From NCBI RefSeq assembly GCF_048771995.1, contig NC_133063.1, forward strand, positions 59,555,310 through 59,619,309: a stretch of DNA of 64,000 bases, written 5' to 3'. This document shows, in pieces, positions 50,692 through 63,837 of this stretch. The position numbers and the translations under genes are program-made. Source of the DNA: Taeniopygia guttata. Its lineage: Eukaryota; Chordata; Aves; Passeriformes; Estrildidae. Within the stretch, counting starts at the first letter, position 1. Every line of letters starts with the position of its first letter. The notes under the pieces are model-generated. The model did no database searches and was not told the DNA's origin. It worked only from the letters and a program-made list of their open reading frames with translations.

Positions 50692-50795
50692 TAGAATTAC
50701 AGATTATCCTGAGTTGGAAGAAACCCACAATAATCACAGATTTCACCTCCTAACCCTCCGCAGGACAATCCCAAAAAATTACACTGTGATTTTCT
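50692..50795 (-). mobile_element. Short CR1 3' end, minus strand
   Basis: On the plus strand it reads as the reversed CR1 3' end: 'ttatcctgagttggaagaaa' with 'cccacaataatcac', followed by the equivalent of 'tcctaaccctccgcaggaca'. Only about 100 bp remain, so it is a severely 5'-truncated, diverged copy. It lies about 60 bp from the AT-rich tract at 50856. Confidence 0.65.
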
Positions 50796-50855
50796 TCTTT
50801 GTGGTCACAACATGATCACAGCTATGAGTGTTCCATGGACGATGATTTTCTCATT

Positions 50856-51050
50856 ATGATAATAATATATAATACACATTATAATATATTATATCATATA
50901 TCATATATCATATATTATATAATATACATTATAATATATTATAGCATATATTATATAATATATTATATAATAATATATTATATCTCATATCTCATATATC
51001 ATATCTCATATATCATATATCATAATATATTATATATAATATATAATAAT
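50856..51050. repeat. Self-complementary AT-rich tract
   Basis: Almost pure A/T, built of ATATCATATA and TATTATATAA variants with scattered C. ACATTATAATATATTATA occurs at 50876 and again at 50926, a 50-bp period. The tract can fold into many hairpins or cruciforms. The Ile/Tyr-rich frame through it is not a gene. Confidence 0.95.
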
Positions 51051-54000
51051 GAGAGGAAAAATACTCTGCAAGCAAACTAGATTTTCATCAATTTCAGAAA
51101 AAGTATGTTGTTACAAGCACAAATACAGCAAAGAATATTTTCACCAGTGGTATTAATTTTGAGACAAAAAATAAAGTAAAAATATTTTTGTCTGGAGCCT
51201 GCTATTTAAAGAATAATGCTGGACATGCTAAGGTGGGTAGACAAACCATCATGTGTCTTATGTGCCGTTAGATGGATTTGGATGAATTTGGGTGGTATGT
51301 AGGCCTTCAAATCCCTTGCTGGTAAGAATAGAGGAATCAAAGGAATTTGATCCTTCATTTAAAAAGTCAGATCTGAGAGAGCTAGGGTGAACTTTATTAT
51401 TTCAAATATGACTCCGAGTTTGGTAGGAGATCTTTATTTGTGTTGTATTACACTAAAAAGGTCAGAGAAACTGGGGTAAAACCATGAAATTTTTCTCTGG
51501 GCTCTTTTCCTAATGTTCTCCATCCCCAGCTCTTCAATTTTGCAGCTAATTTGCACATCCCTTTAAATAAAAAATTATCTAATGTTTAGAAAAAAAGCAA
51601 AATATCAGAAATTAACAATAAGCTAAATAATACCACCTCTTTATTCCAATAGAATATATATTTATGATACTTCAAGTTTCTCACTTCTAATTATTTAATT
51701 TTTTGGTGTTACAAAGTGTTGGAAATTGCACTGTAGCTTCTGTTGCTCGTGTGCTGTGGAAAGATTTTTCAGTAAAATAACTTTGATTGGAAATAGTTAA
51801 TTCTTCCTATAAAATCAATCACAGCACTCACCAAAATGAGACAAATTCAGGAATTCCATCTTTCACCTTGCTGTTATACAGAGCGTAGGCCCTGTCTCTT
51901 CTTGCCCTGCCAAATGCCTGCATGTTCATCATGCATTCTAATGAGCTTTTAGGTGAAGAACACACTTTATGGTTAACATGTGTGAACTCAGAGCTCTAGA
52001 TCCTTTGTAGTATGATGGAATGGACTCAGTCCTCACTGTCAGTTCTCCCGATTGTTTTGGCAGACAATGAGGCTTGGAGTGTTTGTTTTATACCTTTTTC
52101 ATAGTGGTTTTGCAAAAGCTTGAAAAAAAAGTGGTACACATTTCCTATGGTTTTTTCATGCACTTGTGTTCATCTTTCAGTTCTTCTGTACTTGTGTTCA
52201 TCTCATTTTTGACAGCCAGCTGCATATCTGAAAATATTAAGCTGCTGTATAATAAAAGTAAAAAGTCATCTGCAGGTTAGGTCAAAGGTCCTGCAAAAAG
52301 GATCAAATTAGCAAAAAAAGAGACAGGCAGACACCACAGAGGAGGCCAACACAGGCCAATCAGAATCACTAGCTTTGTCTTCTTAAAGCTTTTCATTCCA
52401 AGATATGTAAGTGCATCTGGTCTGCATTAGGGTATTGGAGTACTGCCTATGGGTATAAGCCTACACACCTTGGAATACATTGAAGAATAAAGACCAGTGA
52501 GAGGTTAGAAATGGTTCTTATTTCACGTTTGGATCTTAAACCTAAAACAGAAACATTCTAATTTTCTCTTTGCCTGTCTATCCATCTCTTTTTTTAACTC
52601 ACATTTTCCATGGAAACTAAACCTTGCTGAGAATTAAGTATTTACAGAAATAAGCTCTATATAATGTAAGGCAGAACTTTCTCTATTATGCCAGCTCTAA
52701 CTTCTACACCATGTTCATTTTTTTTGAGGAAATGACAATGAATGACTTGCTTGCCCTAATGCATGGCTGACCTCTGTTTGTGCTCCTTTTCCTGGGACAG
52801 ACTGTTGCTTTTGACCTTTTCAATGAATCAGGAGAAACAGAGGGAGTTTAATATGATAAAGCAGTTGTGACCTGCAGTGATCTTCTCAGTGGTCACACAC
52901 CAAAGAGAAGGAAGAAGTAATTGAGTTGCCTCCTAATATCTGGGGTGATTTGAGAGCAATGGAAGAAGAAATCTTGTCCAACCAGATGCAAGGTTGTGGG
53001 AGCTGTACAAAGAGGATGGGACTGGAGAGGGGATTGGGAGGAGAAAAGGTCCTTTACTGTGTGGAACAAGACTTGATTCTGTAGGTCCCTGACTTGTTTG
53101 AAGTACAGCCTTTCTGTATACTTCCAGACTGTTGTTCAAGAGTTTGAGTGGGAAAAATTACTGCAAATCCATCAGTCCTGCTGCTCAGATATTTTGATGA
53201 GCTTGGACTGTGGCTTCTAACATTTGAAGAGCTGTTGCCTTCACTCTAGGAGACAGACTGTGTCACTGGAGAGGTGAAAGAGGGACTCTCTGATCTAGTG
53301 TATGCAAAGAAAGAAGATATTACTCATTGCTACTATGAAGCAGAGATATTTTTTGGAAAATAGTGTAGATACTATGACATACTCCATTCTCCTGAGTCTG
53401 AGTGCAGGATGTAATCCAAGGATGATAGAATAATAGAATAATTTCTATCCTTTGTTACTATCACAGAATGCTTTGGAGAGACAAAGAAGACAATTCAAAA
53501 ATCTGAATGGATTTCCATTATTTTGCCCCCAGAACTGAAGTGCTTATAGTATATAGACAGTAATACCTGTCAAGAACTGATTTCCTTCCTCCTTGCTGTC
53601 TTCCTCTACCACATTTTGGTTTTGTTTGTAAGAACAGATTGTTCTTCTGAGATGTCTCTGAACCTGGCAATGCCTCAAAAACGCACTGCTCAGTTATACA
53701 AGTGACAGTTATGAACACTAAAGCTGGCTGGATACATTACACACCCAGTTTATCCAAGATGTAATTCAACACAGGCCATTTATTCAGTTCAACTACATGT
53801 AAAGCAGAGTGACCCAGCGCAGGAATGCACAAGATCAGAAAGAAGGCTTTAAGTAGTGTTCACTCATGTTTGCACATGTCTTGTACGGAAGTACAATATG
53901 CTGGGGATTTTCTGGGCCAAATGCTTCAAGTTGCTTCAACTTACTTTCTGCTAGATAAACACAATAAATCACAAGTTTGTTTAAAGGCAGAACAAGCCAA

Positions 54001-54318
54001 TTTCTCTCATAAGCACAGTAGCCTCCGCAAAGTAATTTCCTCTTGGTCCAATCTTGTTTGTCTACTGCAAAACCAAGTCATGTGACATTTAATGAAAGAG
54101 CAGGAGAAGATTTTGCCCATAGATTTGGGCAAAAAAAGCAAATTTTGAGCTATGTGCTCAGCTACCCAGAGACAACAACACTGTCCTTGGTTTGCATGTT
54201 AATTCCTTCTCTTCGTTCTCACCTCATTTCTGTACTTACCAAACTGGTTTTAGAGTACCCTCACATTGATCTGTAGGTCAAGAACTATCATTTGTATACT
54301 TTTGGGAGCTACTAATCT

Positions 54319-54375
54319 CAGAATCATATAATCATTAAAGCTGGATAGATGATCACAACAATTGACTAACAACAA
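54319..54375 (-). mobile_element. Probable CR1 tail remnant, minus strand
   Basis: The start, CAGAATCATATAATCATT followed by AAAGCTGGATAGATGATC, resembles the reversed 3' end of a CR1. No RT coding part is recognisable beyond it. It could be a chance resemblance. Confidence 0.45.
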
Positions 54376-54786
54376 GAACGGAAAAAGAGATTTGAGTCCA
54401 CCATCCAGGCAAGGATGGGGCCTCAGGGTAAGGTCCTTCTGCATCAATAATCAGCAGAAAAAATCAGGTTAGCTGCAGAGTGGACAAGAAAATCTGGGGG
54501 TGCACTCAGACCAGAGCAGATGGGAGAGACATTGGTATGACAGGGAGGCCATGAACACACTTTGCAAACAGGCAGAAACAGACCATGTTCATGCCTCCTG
54601 CCTGTGTAGGGAGACTTGCAAAGATGACTTCAGGGCTGTTAAGACTTTGCTGCCAGTTACTAGATCCTCTGCAACTGAATAACTTAGCTTGATAATTAAT
54701 GAGAATTAAGCCATTCAAAAGGTATAAAAGCTCATATTAGAAGACTAGTTTATAACACTGTTCATTAGGAAATTGTTTGACATCAG

Positions 54787-54802
54787 AAAAAAAAAAAAAA
54801 AA
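54787..54802. repeat. Poly(A) run, 16 A
   Basis: The run continues into an A/C-rich stretch to about 54820. No retrocopy body was recognised. Confidence 0.9.
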
Positions 54803-57800
54803 CAAAACAAAAAAAACCCCCATTACCTGGTTTTATTATACTGAAGGATTTTATACACCACTCTCATCTGTGAAATATGACTTTTGAGTGGTTTCTTCAC
54901 CCCCCAAGAGTCTTAACAATCTCAGGGTTCTAAAAATGAATCTTGCGTTTAAAGCATGTCCAGAAAGACTTTGACTAATTCCCCTATACAGGAAAAGAGG
55001 GGGTTTTTCAAAGGAGAAGTCATTCTGAGCCCTCACTTGATATTTGAGGCAAAACCCATCCCACCACTTTCCTTTAACATGGAGTTCTTTAATATGTCAA
55101 CACATTAATTTCCATACTCCCACCATGATATCTTGGATGCTTTCCTAGAGGCAGTGTGGCAGCCAAGAACTCATGCTTACCATCATCACCCACTGAAACA
55201 ATAGAAGTGGACAAAAAGGTGCCGTGATGTTCAAGCCACTTGGGAGCAAAATGGAGCTCTGATGATCTCCTTGGATTAAGGAACATGGACCAACACTGGA
55301 CAAGTATAAAGTGCATGGAACCATTTAAATCCTTATTTATGTACATGTGTATGTATATAAGTATGCTACAAAACAAGAACTACAGGTAAAGAGACTTAGG
55401 AGCGAAGGAAAAAACTGAGGAAGAAGAACAGGGAAAGAGAACACTTGAAAAGAGGCAAAAAGGCCTCATTTGTACTATTTTAGCATCATTCTAAATGACT
55501 TGGTTTGTCCCTTTACTGGAGGGAGGAGGATAAGAAGGCAAGTATTATATTATTCAATTGATAACAGATGCAAATGTAAATCAGATTAAAAGAATGAGTC
55601 ATTCCCATTCTTATGGTCAATTACCAAAGTCTGCTGAGGCAGCTGATGCTAGAAGTTTCATCAGTGCAATTTCATGATCTGTAGTCCTGAGGGTGACTCA
55701 AGTTATGAGTCGCCAGACCTTGGCCCATCACATGAGTTGGAAAGAGATTTCCTGCCCTCACCCAGCTAGGAAGTCTGTTTGCCTTTTGGCAACTTTAACT
55801 CCTTGTACAGACAATTTCATGGTGAGTGTTTTTGAGTTGAGGACCTTTGAAGTGAAAGGCAGTAACTCTTTTGATGGAGGCATATTGCAACACCATCTCC
55901 CTTAAATAGCCACAAGCCCTTATTGTTCTCATCCCTCTATTTTATTCTAATGAGGCATTACCCCTGCAACCCTTTTGACATTTAGGCAGGGAGGGGATCT
56001 GATAATTAGCCAGACATTTCCACATTTAGTGGAAGTCTGCCCCAGAACTCTTGTTTTTCTAAAGCCAATGTGTTGAGTGATTCAATAGGTTCTATTAATA
56101 TATAGCACAGTACAGCTCCATTGGTTAGCATCCTAAATCTACCAGTTTGCTTATTAGAAAGATAAGCAGCAGAAGAAAATTCCCTATGAAAGATTGCATT
56201 GTGGCAGCAGCATCCATTAGCCTGAAGTTCACAACAAAAAGCTACCGTGCTTCTGCATTTTTGAGTACACTGCACTTTCAACCAGGATGCAGGAGAAGAT
56301 CAAATTTAGAAAAGTGGGGCTTTAAATAGAGGTTCAGTTCAAAAATAAAGTGTACCCTTGGAAGTTATGTTCCTATAATAAATTTAGAAGCAAGAACAGA
56401 ATAAAAAATTTACTAGCATTCTCAGGTGACAGGCAGTGTAGTCAGGTGGACACTCCCGAGTATGACATGCTGTTTCAAATACAGACTTCCAGGAAAAGCA
56501 GGGCAGGACGATGTCTTCTTTTTCTGTTTATTACACAGTGCTAAGAACATCAGAGATGTGTGAAAAACTATAAATCTTCATATGTAGGCAATCTGTCTCA
56601 AATGGCCTGACAGTTCATATCAATAGTTTTATGTACTTACTGGTTGTCTCCTGGTTTCCAAGTAATGAGTATCTCTGTGGCCAGATTTTCAAACCTCTGC
56701 TTCCAACTAGGCACAGAAATAACAGCCTATTTAGATGTGCTCTACCCATAACAGCTTTGAGTCTGACATGCTTGGACAGATTTTTAAAAGCAGTTGACAA
56801 TAATATTCCAACAATAGCTTGAAGAGAACTGGAAAAAATACATTTTGTGGTGGAAAAATTACAATATTTCCAACATCTAAAATCCATTTCAAAAAAGCAG
56901 CCTTGTTTGTATCAGAATCCACGGAAGAAGGACTTGAAAGAGAAATAAAAATGGTTGTTGGCGTTTGTTTAATTTGCAGAAGGGAATAATTTTTCTTCTC
57001 ACTGACATTCTATGGGAGATTCCATCCAATGTTTTGTTTACTTCTGAAAAACATTCACAAACAAAATGCAGTATTGTATGATATATTAACAACATATTAG
57101 CTCTTACGAGTTTAAGCTACAAAAAAAATAATTTCTACAAACTTTCAGCTTGTTGAATATGTTGAATAAAATTACTTGGTTTTGACCTAGGCTGATTTCA
57201 AGAATTACCACAAATTAGAAGATCAATTTTTTTGTCTGGCTTGAATACTATTTTACTTGTTGCTTTAGATTATTTCATTCCATCTCCAATTTTAGTTGAG
57301 TTTATGATGAGAGAGGAAATTCAGTCCTATACATTTCCCTGAAAATACAATTTACTGGATGAACCAGACAAAAAGATCTTCCTGCTCCTGCAGGTGATTG
57401 TCTCTCACTTAGGAAACATGAGGACAGTCTATAATTTTATGCAGATAATGAAAGCATAATGGACCTACCTAAAGAGGTCCTATTCTTCCTGCTGTATTTA
57501 AAAATTTGCTTAAGGAAAAAACGGGTTAGGTTTGTATATTGGAGTTGTTGTATTAAGCAACAAGATACATTACATTTCTCATTCCTTATCACTGACATTT
57601 TAACTAGTTATGTCACTGATTGGTTAGACTATCATATACTTATATGTTTAGATTACTTATACAGTTAAAAAAGGAAAGCTTTCCTGTATGCTTTCCTTTC
57701 AGGAAGAGAGAGTAAAACTATAATGAAGCTTGTTTCAATAACAGAAATATGGTGCTAAATATAGGAAAAAGTGGTTTGTGCTGCATTATAACCATTAAAC

Positions 57801-57941
57801 TTCTGTTAATTATAGCAATATTTATGACAATTGGCTTTCCAGTTATTGAATCTGGTCTGAGTGTAGCTTCAATTATGTAGTTGATAGTTTCTAATGGGAT
57901 GATATTGTTGCTTTTCTCATGGGTTGATATTGTTGCTTTTT

Positions 57942-58393
57942 AACACCTTTGTCAGCAAGTAGAACAGCAGGATTGAGAGCAACCTCAGCAAATCTGCCAA
58001 GGATCCCAACTGTCTGGTGTAGAGGGAAGGGATGCCATCCAGAGGGATGTGGACAGGCTTGAGAGGTGGGCAGTGTAAAGTTCCATAAATTCTCATGCAG
58101 GTACTGCACATGGGGCAAGGCAATCCCAAGCACTAATACAAACTAGGTGGAGAATGGATTCAGAGCAGAGTACAATCCCTGGAGAAGGATTTGTGAGTGC
58201 TGCTTGACAAGAAGCACAACACGACCCAGCCACGGGTGCTCACAGCCAGAGAACCAAACGTTTTCTGGGCTGCCTCCAGAGCAGTGTGGGCAGCAGGGGA
58301 GGGAGGGGATTCTGCCCCTCTGCTCTGCTCTGCTGAGACCCCACCTGCAGGGTTGCATCAGCTCTGGGGTCACAGCACAGGAAGGACATGGAC
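57942..58393 (+). mobile_element. CR1 LINE fragment, RT C-terminal part
   Basis: This corresponds to the CR1 RT from just before the catalytic box to the 'cacaggaaggacatggacct' region. The catalytic FADD box is replaced by S-A-K-D (57993-58004). Its block around 58290-58332, including the (CTCTG)3 repeat, is nearly identical to 22889-22931, so it belongs to the same CR1 subfamily as the copy at 22268. It stops abruptly at about 58393 without the 3' untranslated end or octamer tail. Confidence 0.87.
58318..58332 (+). repeat. (CTCTG)3 pentamer inside CR1
   Basis: Same position and unit as in the CR1 at 22917-22931. Confidence 0.9.
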
Positions 58394-58404
58394 CTATTAT
58401 TCTG

Positions 58405-58765
58405 AAAGTTATTAAATAGACACTTTAGCGACAGCACTGTTTTTTGTCAGAGCCAGCATGGCTTCATGAGAGAGAAGTGCTGCTTAACCAGGTTAATTCC
58501 CTTTTATGAGAAGATCACCCATGTGGCTGGCCAAGGAGAGCAAGAAATGTTTTGGATTCTAGCAAGCAATTTGTTACTGTTTCTCACAGTATCCCACTGG
58601 ACAGCCAGACAAGTCTGTGATATTTTGGGTGACCAATGGCTTGACTCAAAGAGGTGTAGTAAATGAGGTCACATCAGACTGGTAGCTAGCCACCACTGGG
58701 GATCACCAATGTTTTAGTTCTAGGGCTAGAAATGTTTTTATAAATTATCTGTATCAGAAATAAAA
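58405..58765 (+). mobile_element. CR1 LINE fragment, upstream RT part
   Basis: Recognisable CR1 RT sequence N-terminal to the fragment on its left. It has the HGFMREKCCLTRL block (about 58456 onward), the segment leading to the catalytic region, and the box equivalent to TSGVPQGS near 58676-58720 in degraded form. Its normal place is upstream of the segment at 57942-58393, so the two cannot be one collinear insertion. It ends without a CR1 tail in an A/C-rich tract. Confidence 0.8.
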
Positions 58766-58930
58766 CAAACCTCAAACAAAACCAAAAAGCTAACAAAAAA
58801 CCCCAAAACCCCAACCAACCAACCACCCCACTCCAAGAAAACCAAACCAAACAAATCCAAAAAACCCCAAAAGCCAGCAAACAAACAACAATGACAACAA
58901 AAAAAATCCCCCCCCCCCCCCCACCAAAGA
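58766..58930. repeat. A/C-rich low-complexity tract with C15 run
   Basis: About 165 bp almost entirely A and C (AAACC, AACCAACC and AAACAAAC motifs). It includes 15 consecutive C at 58908-58922. The minus strand is therefore G/T-rich, and the Gly/Phe/Trp-rich frame there (58738-59175) is an artefact of composition. Confidence 0.93.
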
Positions 58931-61900
58931 AAGACCCCAATAAAACAAAACAAGGGGGATAGAAAAAAGGAAAAAAAGAAAACCCTAAGGAGAGAAAGCA
59001 GAAAATGTTTACAAGAAAGCAAAGTCAAGACTACACATGCTGCCTGGCTAAAAAGAGACTTCAAGATGACACAAGAAAGTCCTGATAGCTTTCCAAAAGC
59101 AAGGATAAAAAAAGAGGTGTTAAAACATGCAGAGATGAATAGAGCAAGAAAAGAACCCATGGCAAGCACAGACAAAGAGAAACATATTGCCAGTACATTC
59201 TGCCTTCTCTTCAGGGGCTTTCAAGGACACCAGGAAAAGGGAACAAGTGAGTTCATTGAGGAAGAAAAAATTCTATGAACACCCTGTTGGTTCAGGAAGA
59301 TTGCTGGTGACAAAATGCCTTTGACTCATGACCCTCAATGAAATTTGTCCAAAGCAGGCTACCTCACCACCACTACTGATGTTGCTATGTAAGGAGACTT
59401 TCGCATGTAGTCAAAATGTGGGAATGTTTAGGAGTTTCACACCTGTTGTGGAGGTACCTTTCAGAGCATGGTATTAGGGAGGCCCATGCACAGTCCTGGT
59501 ACAGGACCTGTAAAGGAAAAAATGGAGGAAGAAATTTCTGGAAGGCAGTAAAAACTGACACTAATTTTTATGACTACTTCAGAGGTTTTGCTAAGTTCCT
59601 TCTTCTTCTCTTTTGTCATCTGAACTATTTATGAACCTATCCCAAAATAAGCCCTGACTGAGCCCCACAGCTCTTTCCCCCCGCATTATAGAGTGCGATC
59701 CCAGACCAGAAGAAACTACCTAGGTGAGCGTGGCTGATGCTCTGCTGAGAGATGAAATGGGCACAAGCCTTGAATATTGCCCACACCTTCAGGGCCAGTC
59801 CTTGTCTGTTATGGAGGAAGCAAGGATTCAACAGCTCTGCTTCCCTGTCTGCTGACAGATCTGGCTGAGGTGGTGATGCAGTGACCTGGACACCACCTTG
59901 CAGGCTGGTGTTAGTCAGCCAAGCTCTGTCATTGCCAGCCAGTGACACCTCCCAGAGATGAGGCACTCAAGGCAGCCTTTCCCCACAGCTAGCAGCTGGG
60001 TCTGTGAGATATGAAAAAGTGAGGGCTGCAAACAGCAACCAAAAGAGAATGAAGCACGCTGTGTAAGCACCCTGCATAAGCTGATGGATCTTTTGTGGGA
60101 TATATTCTGGGAATTTTACTTTCATGCCAGAAGACTGCAACTGAATTGGGAATCACCCTTCCATCAATTTTAGTAGGATAGCAAATAAAGCAATCATTTT
60201 AATTACAGTAAAACCATGTCAAACAGCTAAGCTTTGGCAGATGTTTTTGCAACTTGACTGGATTTGAATAGATTCATCTTGCACTCAGATTTAAAATCTG
60301 GATTTTACCCCTTAATACTTCTTTTATTTACCATTTAATGTGATTTCATTCCATGCAACCTGCTCACCAGGAACTTTTGTCATGACACAGAGCCAACTGG
60401 ATGTCATTGCACCATTCACTTATTTAGGCTATCCCTCAAAATCAAGGATGTTTTTTGTTTGTGCATTTATATATTTAGGTAGACTGAAAAATCAGGTTTT
60501 AGGGAGGAAGACAAAGAGCCTTTGATCCTGAGCAACAATCAGCAATGAGCTTTAGATTCCTGCACCTGCTTATATTGTTTTGCCATGGCTTACAAACTCA
60601 AAGCTCTCTTCCCAAGCAGAAGGACAAGAAGCACTCCTTTTTTCATCATTCAGATTGTTCCATCTTGTCCTCTTAAATAAAAATTTATGTTTTCCATGCT
60701 TTTCTAAGGTATAGAGATTGCATTTTTCTTACAGCTGTGATGAAAATAGAATTCCTTGTTTACTCATCAATGAAACAACAGAAGTGATAGGGAAACACCA
60801 CTGAAGGATCACCCAAAACAATAGATTTTTCTTCTTCAGAAAAGCGATAACATGGGATTAAATAGAATTGCAGAGTTATAGCACAAATCAACCCACCTGA
60901 CCCCACATTGCATTACTGCAATTGCTGTCATTCACAGAAGTTGTCCTCTGACTGCATAGCAGCTCCCCACAGCCTTCAACTCCTTTCTCTAGGCTTTAGA
61001 TATCCTTCTCCAGAAACTGCTGGACTGCCCTGTTTCCTATAGGCTTTCATCCTAGCTCTGCAGTCAGACTCATCTTCTGCTTCATAACAATAACTTGTCT
61101 CAAGTAGTCATCAGACTTTATTTTCTAATTAGAGACATGTAGGCAGTACAACACACACAATGCCAACAATGTAGTATTATTTATGGTTTATGGATGTTTA
61201 TCTAGTACCTGCCAAAACTGTGACTTTTATTCCTGCCTGGCATAATGTTTTCCCAGTCTTTTGACATCAAAAGAGAGATAGCTAATCCTCATCCATGCCT
61301 CAATGAAAATCAAAACATAACACTCCTCTGTAAACTTGGAAAGTGATTACCACTCAGTGCTGCACAGAAACTACAGTGCAAAGAATAGAAAAAAATAAAG
61401 AAGAGGTTTGATTTCAAAGTTCTGCCATAAGATCCTAGAATCCCATTCCATTCATGCATGTGATGGGAAAGTTTTAGCAGCAACATTTTTGCTAAGTAAA
61501 CAATAGCAAGTTAAGACAGAAAGGAAGTATTTTCATTCCACTGACACCTAAACAGTAATAATTTATGCCTAGCAATTTGTTATGAATAGCTTTCATGTTC
61601 TGAAACTTCATAGACCTCCTAAATTTGAAATTGCCTGTATTTAAGGAGGTTTTAGTTAAACTAAAATGAAACTATGAAAGATGCAAAAGTGACCCCGTCT
61701 TTTTCCCTATACCTACAGAAATATTAGTGTTCTCTACTTACAATCACATAACAATTTAGATTTGCTAACAGAGATTAGGTTCATGAATCGACACAAAAAT
61801 TATTTTAAAATAACTTATACCTAACTGATGAATATTTTGCAGTTCCAAAAGTTCCGTTCCAGCCATATTGTTAAAAAAAAATGTTACAGATAAATTCCTA

Positions 61901-62213
61901 AGGTGAATACTGAAAAAGTGAAATAGAAGCAATGAAGAAATTAGTCATATCTGCTTGTCAAACTGTTTTCAATTTTGAATACGCATGCAGAAAGCAACAC
62001 TAAAAAATTCCAGTTTCATATCTTGTAATATCTTTAGAATATTTGTCTCCATCTTTCATACTAGAGTAGAGAAGAAGATGATAAAAATATAAAATTTTGC
62101 AGGGGAAATCTTAATGTATCTTGTATCTGATAGGAGGATTTACCTTTCAGGTTGTATATGCGAAGTATTATTTGTATGCTTCAAAAATATGCATGGCAAA
62201 TCCTACATAACTG

Positions 62214-62215
<2 letters not shown>
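58931..62215. other. Unique sequence, no gene found
   Basis: No gene or classified repeat is visible. Frames of 109 codons or fewer show no recognised family. Confidence 0.55.

Positions 62216-62283
<68 letters not shown>
62216..62283. repeat. (TA)n array, about 33 units
   Basis: An essentially perfect alternating AT run of about 68 bp. Tyr-Ile frames through it are translated repeat. Long TA runs extrude cruciforms and are replication-fragile. Confidence 0.97.
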
Positions 62284-62285
<2 letters not shown>

Positions 62286-63837
62286 AATGCATGCCATGAC
62301 AAATTTGACAAGTATTATGACAAAAATCTGTTTGTTTAGGGCAGGGTTTCAGAATAAAAGAGTTTTGACTGAATTGAATCATCTTTACATATCTAAATCT
62401 GCAGAAACACTGAAGTAGGTGAAGATCTTAATGCACTTTTAGAAACAGTCTCCTACTTCTAACAATATTCCTAACTTCCCTCCTACAGAACTACCACTTG
62501 AGGGCTGATCTGTAGAAAAGAAGAGAGATTGTACCTTCCAAAACCAGACTCCTCTTGCACACAAGTGTAATTCCAGCTAAAAGGGTCCCTGGGAGAGACA
62601 ATGGCAAGAGAAAAATTACCACAGAGAGTATACCAAAATGCATAACCTGAGGCTGTTGCAACAAAACTTCTGAAGATATTGTATATTTTTAATAAGGAAT
62701 GAACCCCAGCCTTTCACAACTCCAGCTGTCTGGGCAGTCTATCATATTTCTCTGGAAATGATAAGGATATGCAAGGATAAGGAAGAGGAACTCAGGTGGT
62801 TGATTTCCCACAAGCTCTCTGAAGTCTGTTGCAGAGCTGTAAAGTGTTCTTGATGTGATTTTTAATTTTAAAGAGTTGCCACTTGTGACCGGCAAACCTG
62901 CATCCCAAAAAAGGACACATTCTGAATTTATTCTGAGAACTGGAAGAAAGCATCTCATAATTAAACTGCTTTCAAGTGCTCACCCTCTGTGCATTCAGCT
63001 TTCTAATTAATTATTTTCCACAAGTGTTTCTGTGTGAAAATTCTAGTATCCTATATAGAAAATATGCTTTATCTCTGAGAGCATAGAAATCTTAGAACAT
63101 GGATCTTGTGAATAGTTAGAGAAAAAATAAAGTTATCAATTTAAGCAGATTGGACAAGAGGCAACAGTGACAAGTTATAGCAAGGGAAATTCCAGTTGGA
63201 TATAGGGTAAAAAAATATTGCCATAAGAATAGTTTAAGGACAGGCCAAGTTGCCCAGAAATGTTGAGTAATATCCAATCCTGGAGTATGCCAAGATGTGA
63301 TTGAACAAATTCCTAGCAAAGTAAGCTAGCTTTGAAATCAGACCTCCTGAAGCAAGAGCCAGATGACCTGTAGAGTTTCTTCCACTCTCAGCTATCCTGT
63401 GGCCCCACATTCTTCCCACAGCATCACCTTTCAGCACAGCTGGCATGCCAGGCTACATCCCAGAGCAAATCCGGGGAACAAGCTTATCATATGGCAATTC
63501 ACATCACAAAAATTTTACTATCAATCAGGTTAAGCACTTGCTACCTTAATTTCACCCTGGTACTTTATGGTAAATTTTCATGTGATGGTTATAATTCAAT
63601 TTAAAAATGAGGTTTTCAACTTTTAAATATGCAAAGTATTCCCTTTTGTTATCTCTATAGTAAATCATTCATATCTAAAGCTTAATCTTCCATTGTAAAT
63701 CACAACTAATCTCCAAATTAACTTTCCATTTTCTTCTATTATTTGGCTTCTGTCCAAAAGTAGACAGTAAAGGTAAAATCTTGGCCCCTCTACATAAAAT
63801 GGAACATTTCAAAATTGGTTTCATTATGTAAGATTTT
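62284..63837. other. Unique AT-rich sequence, no gene found
   Basis: Nothing recognised. Frames are short, the longest being 89 codons. Confidence 0.6.

Larger units (their letters stand above)
51051..57941. other. Unique AT-rich sequence, no gene found
   Basis: Apart from a small CR1 tail near 54319 and an A16 run at 54787-54802, I recognise nothing. Long frames are absent, the largest being under 100 codons. A 14-bp perfect palindrome (AGGAAAGCTTTCCT) lies at 57672-57685. A 22-bp unit is duplicated with one mismatch at 57894-57915 and 57919-57940, immediately before the CR1. Confidence 0.55.

Noticed and set aside
58686-59175. 145-codon Gly/Phe/Trp-rich minus-strand frame with hydrophobic segments
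   Set aside because: Caused by the G/T-rich complement of the A/C-rich tract and C15 run; no family resemblance.
62114-62418. Tyr-Ile repeat frames
   Set aside because: Translated TA microsatellite.
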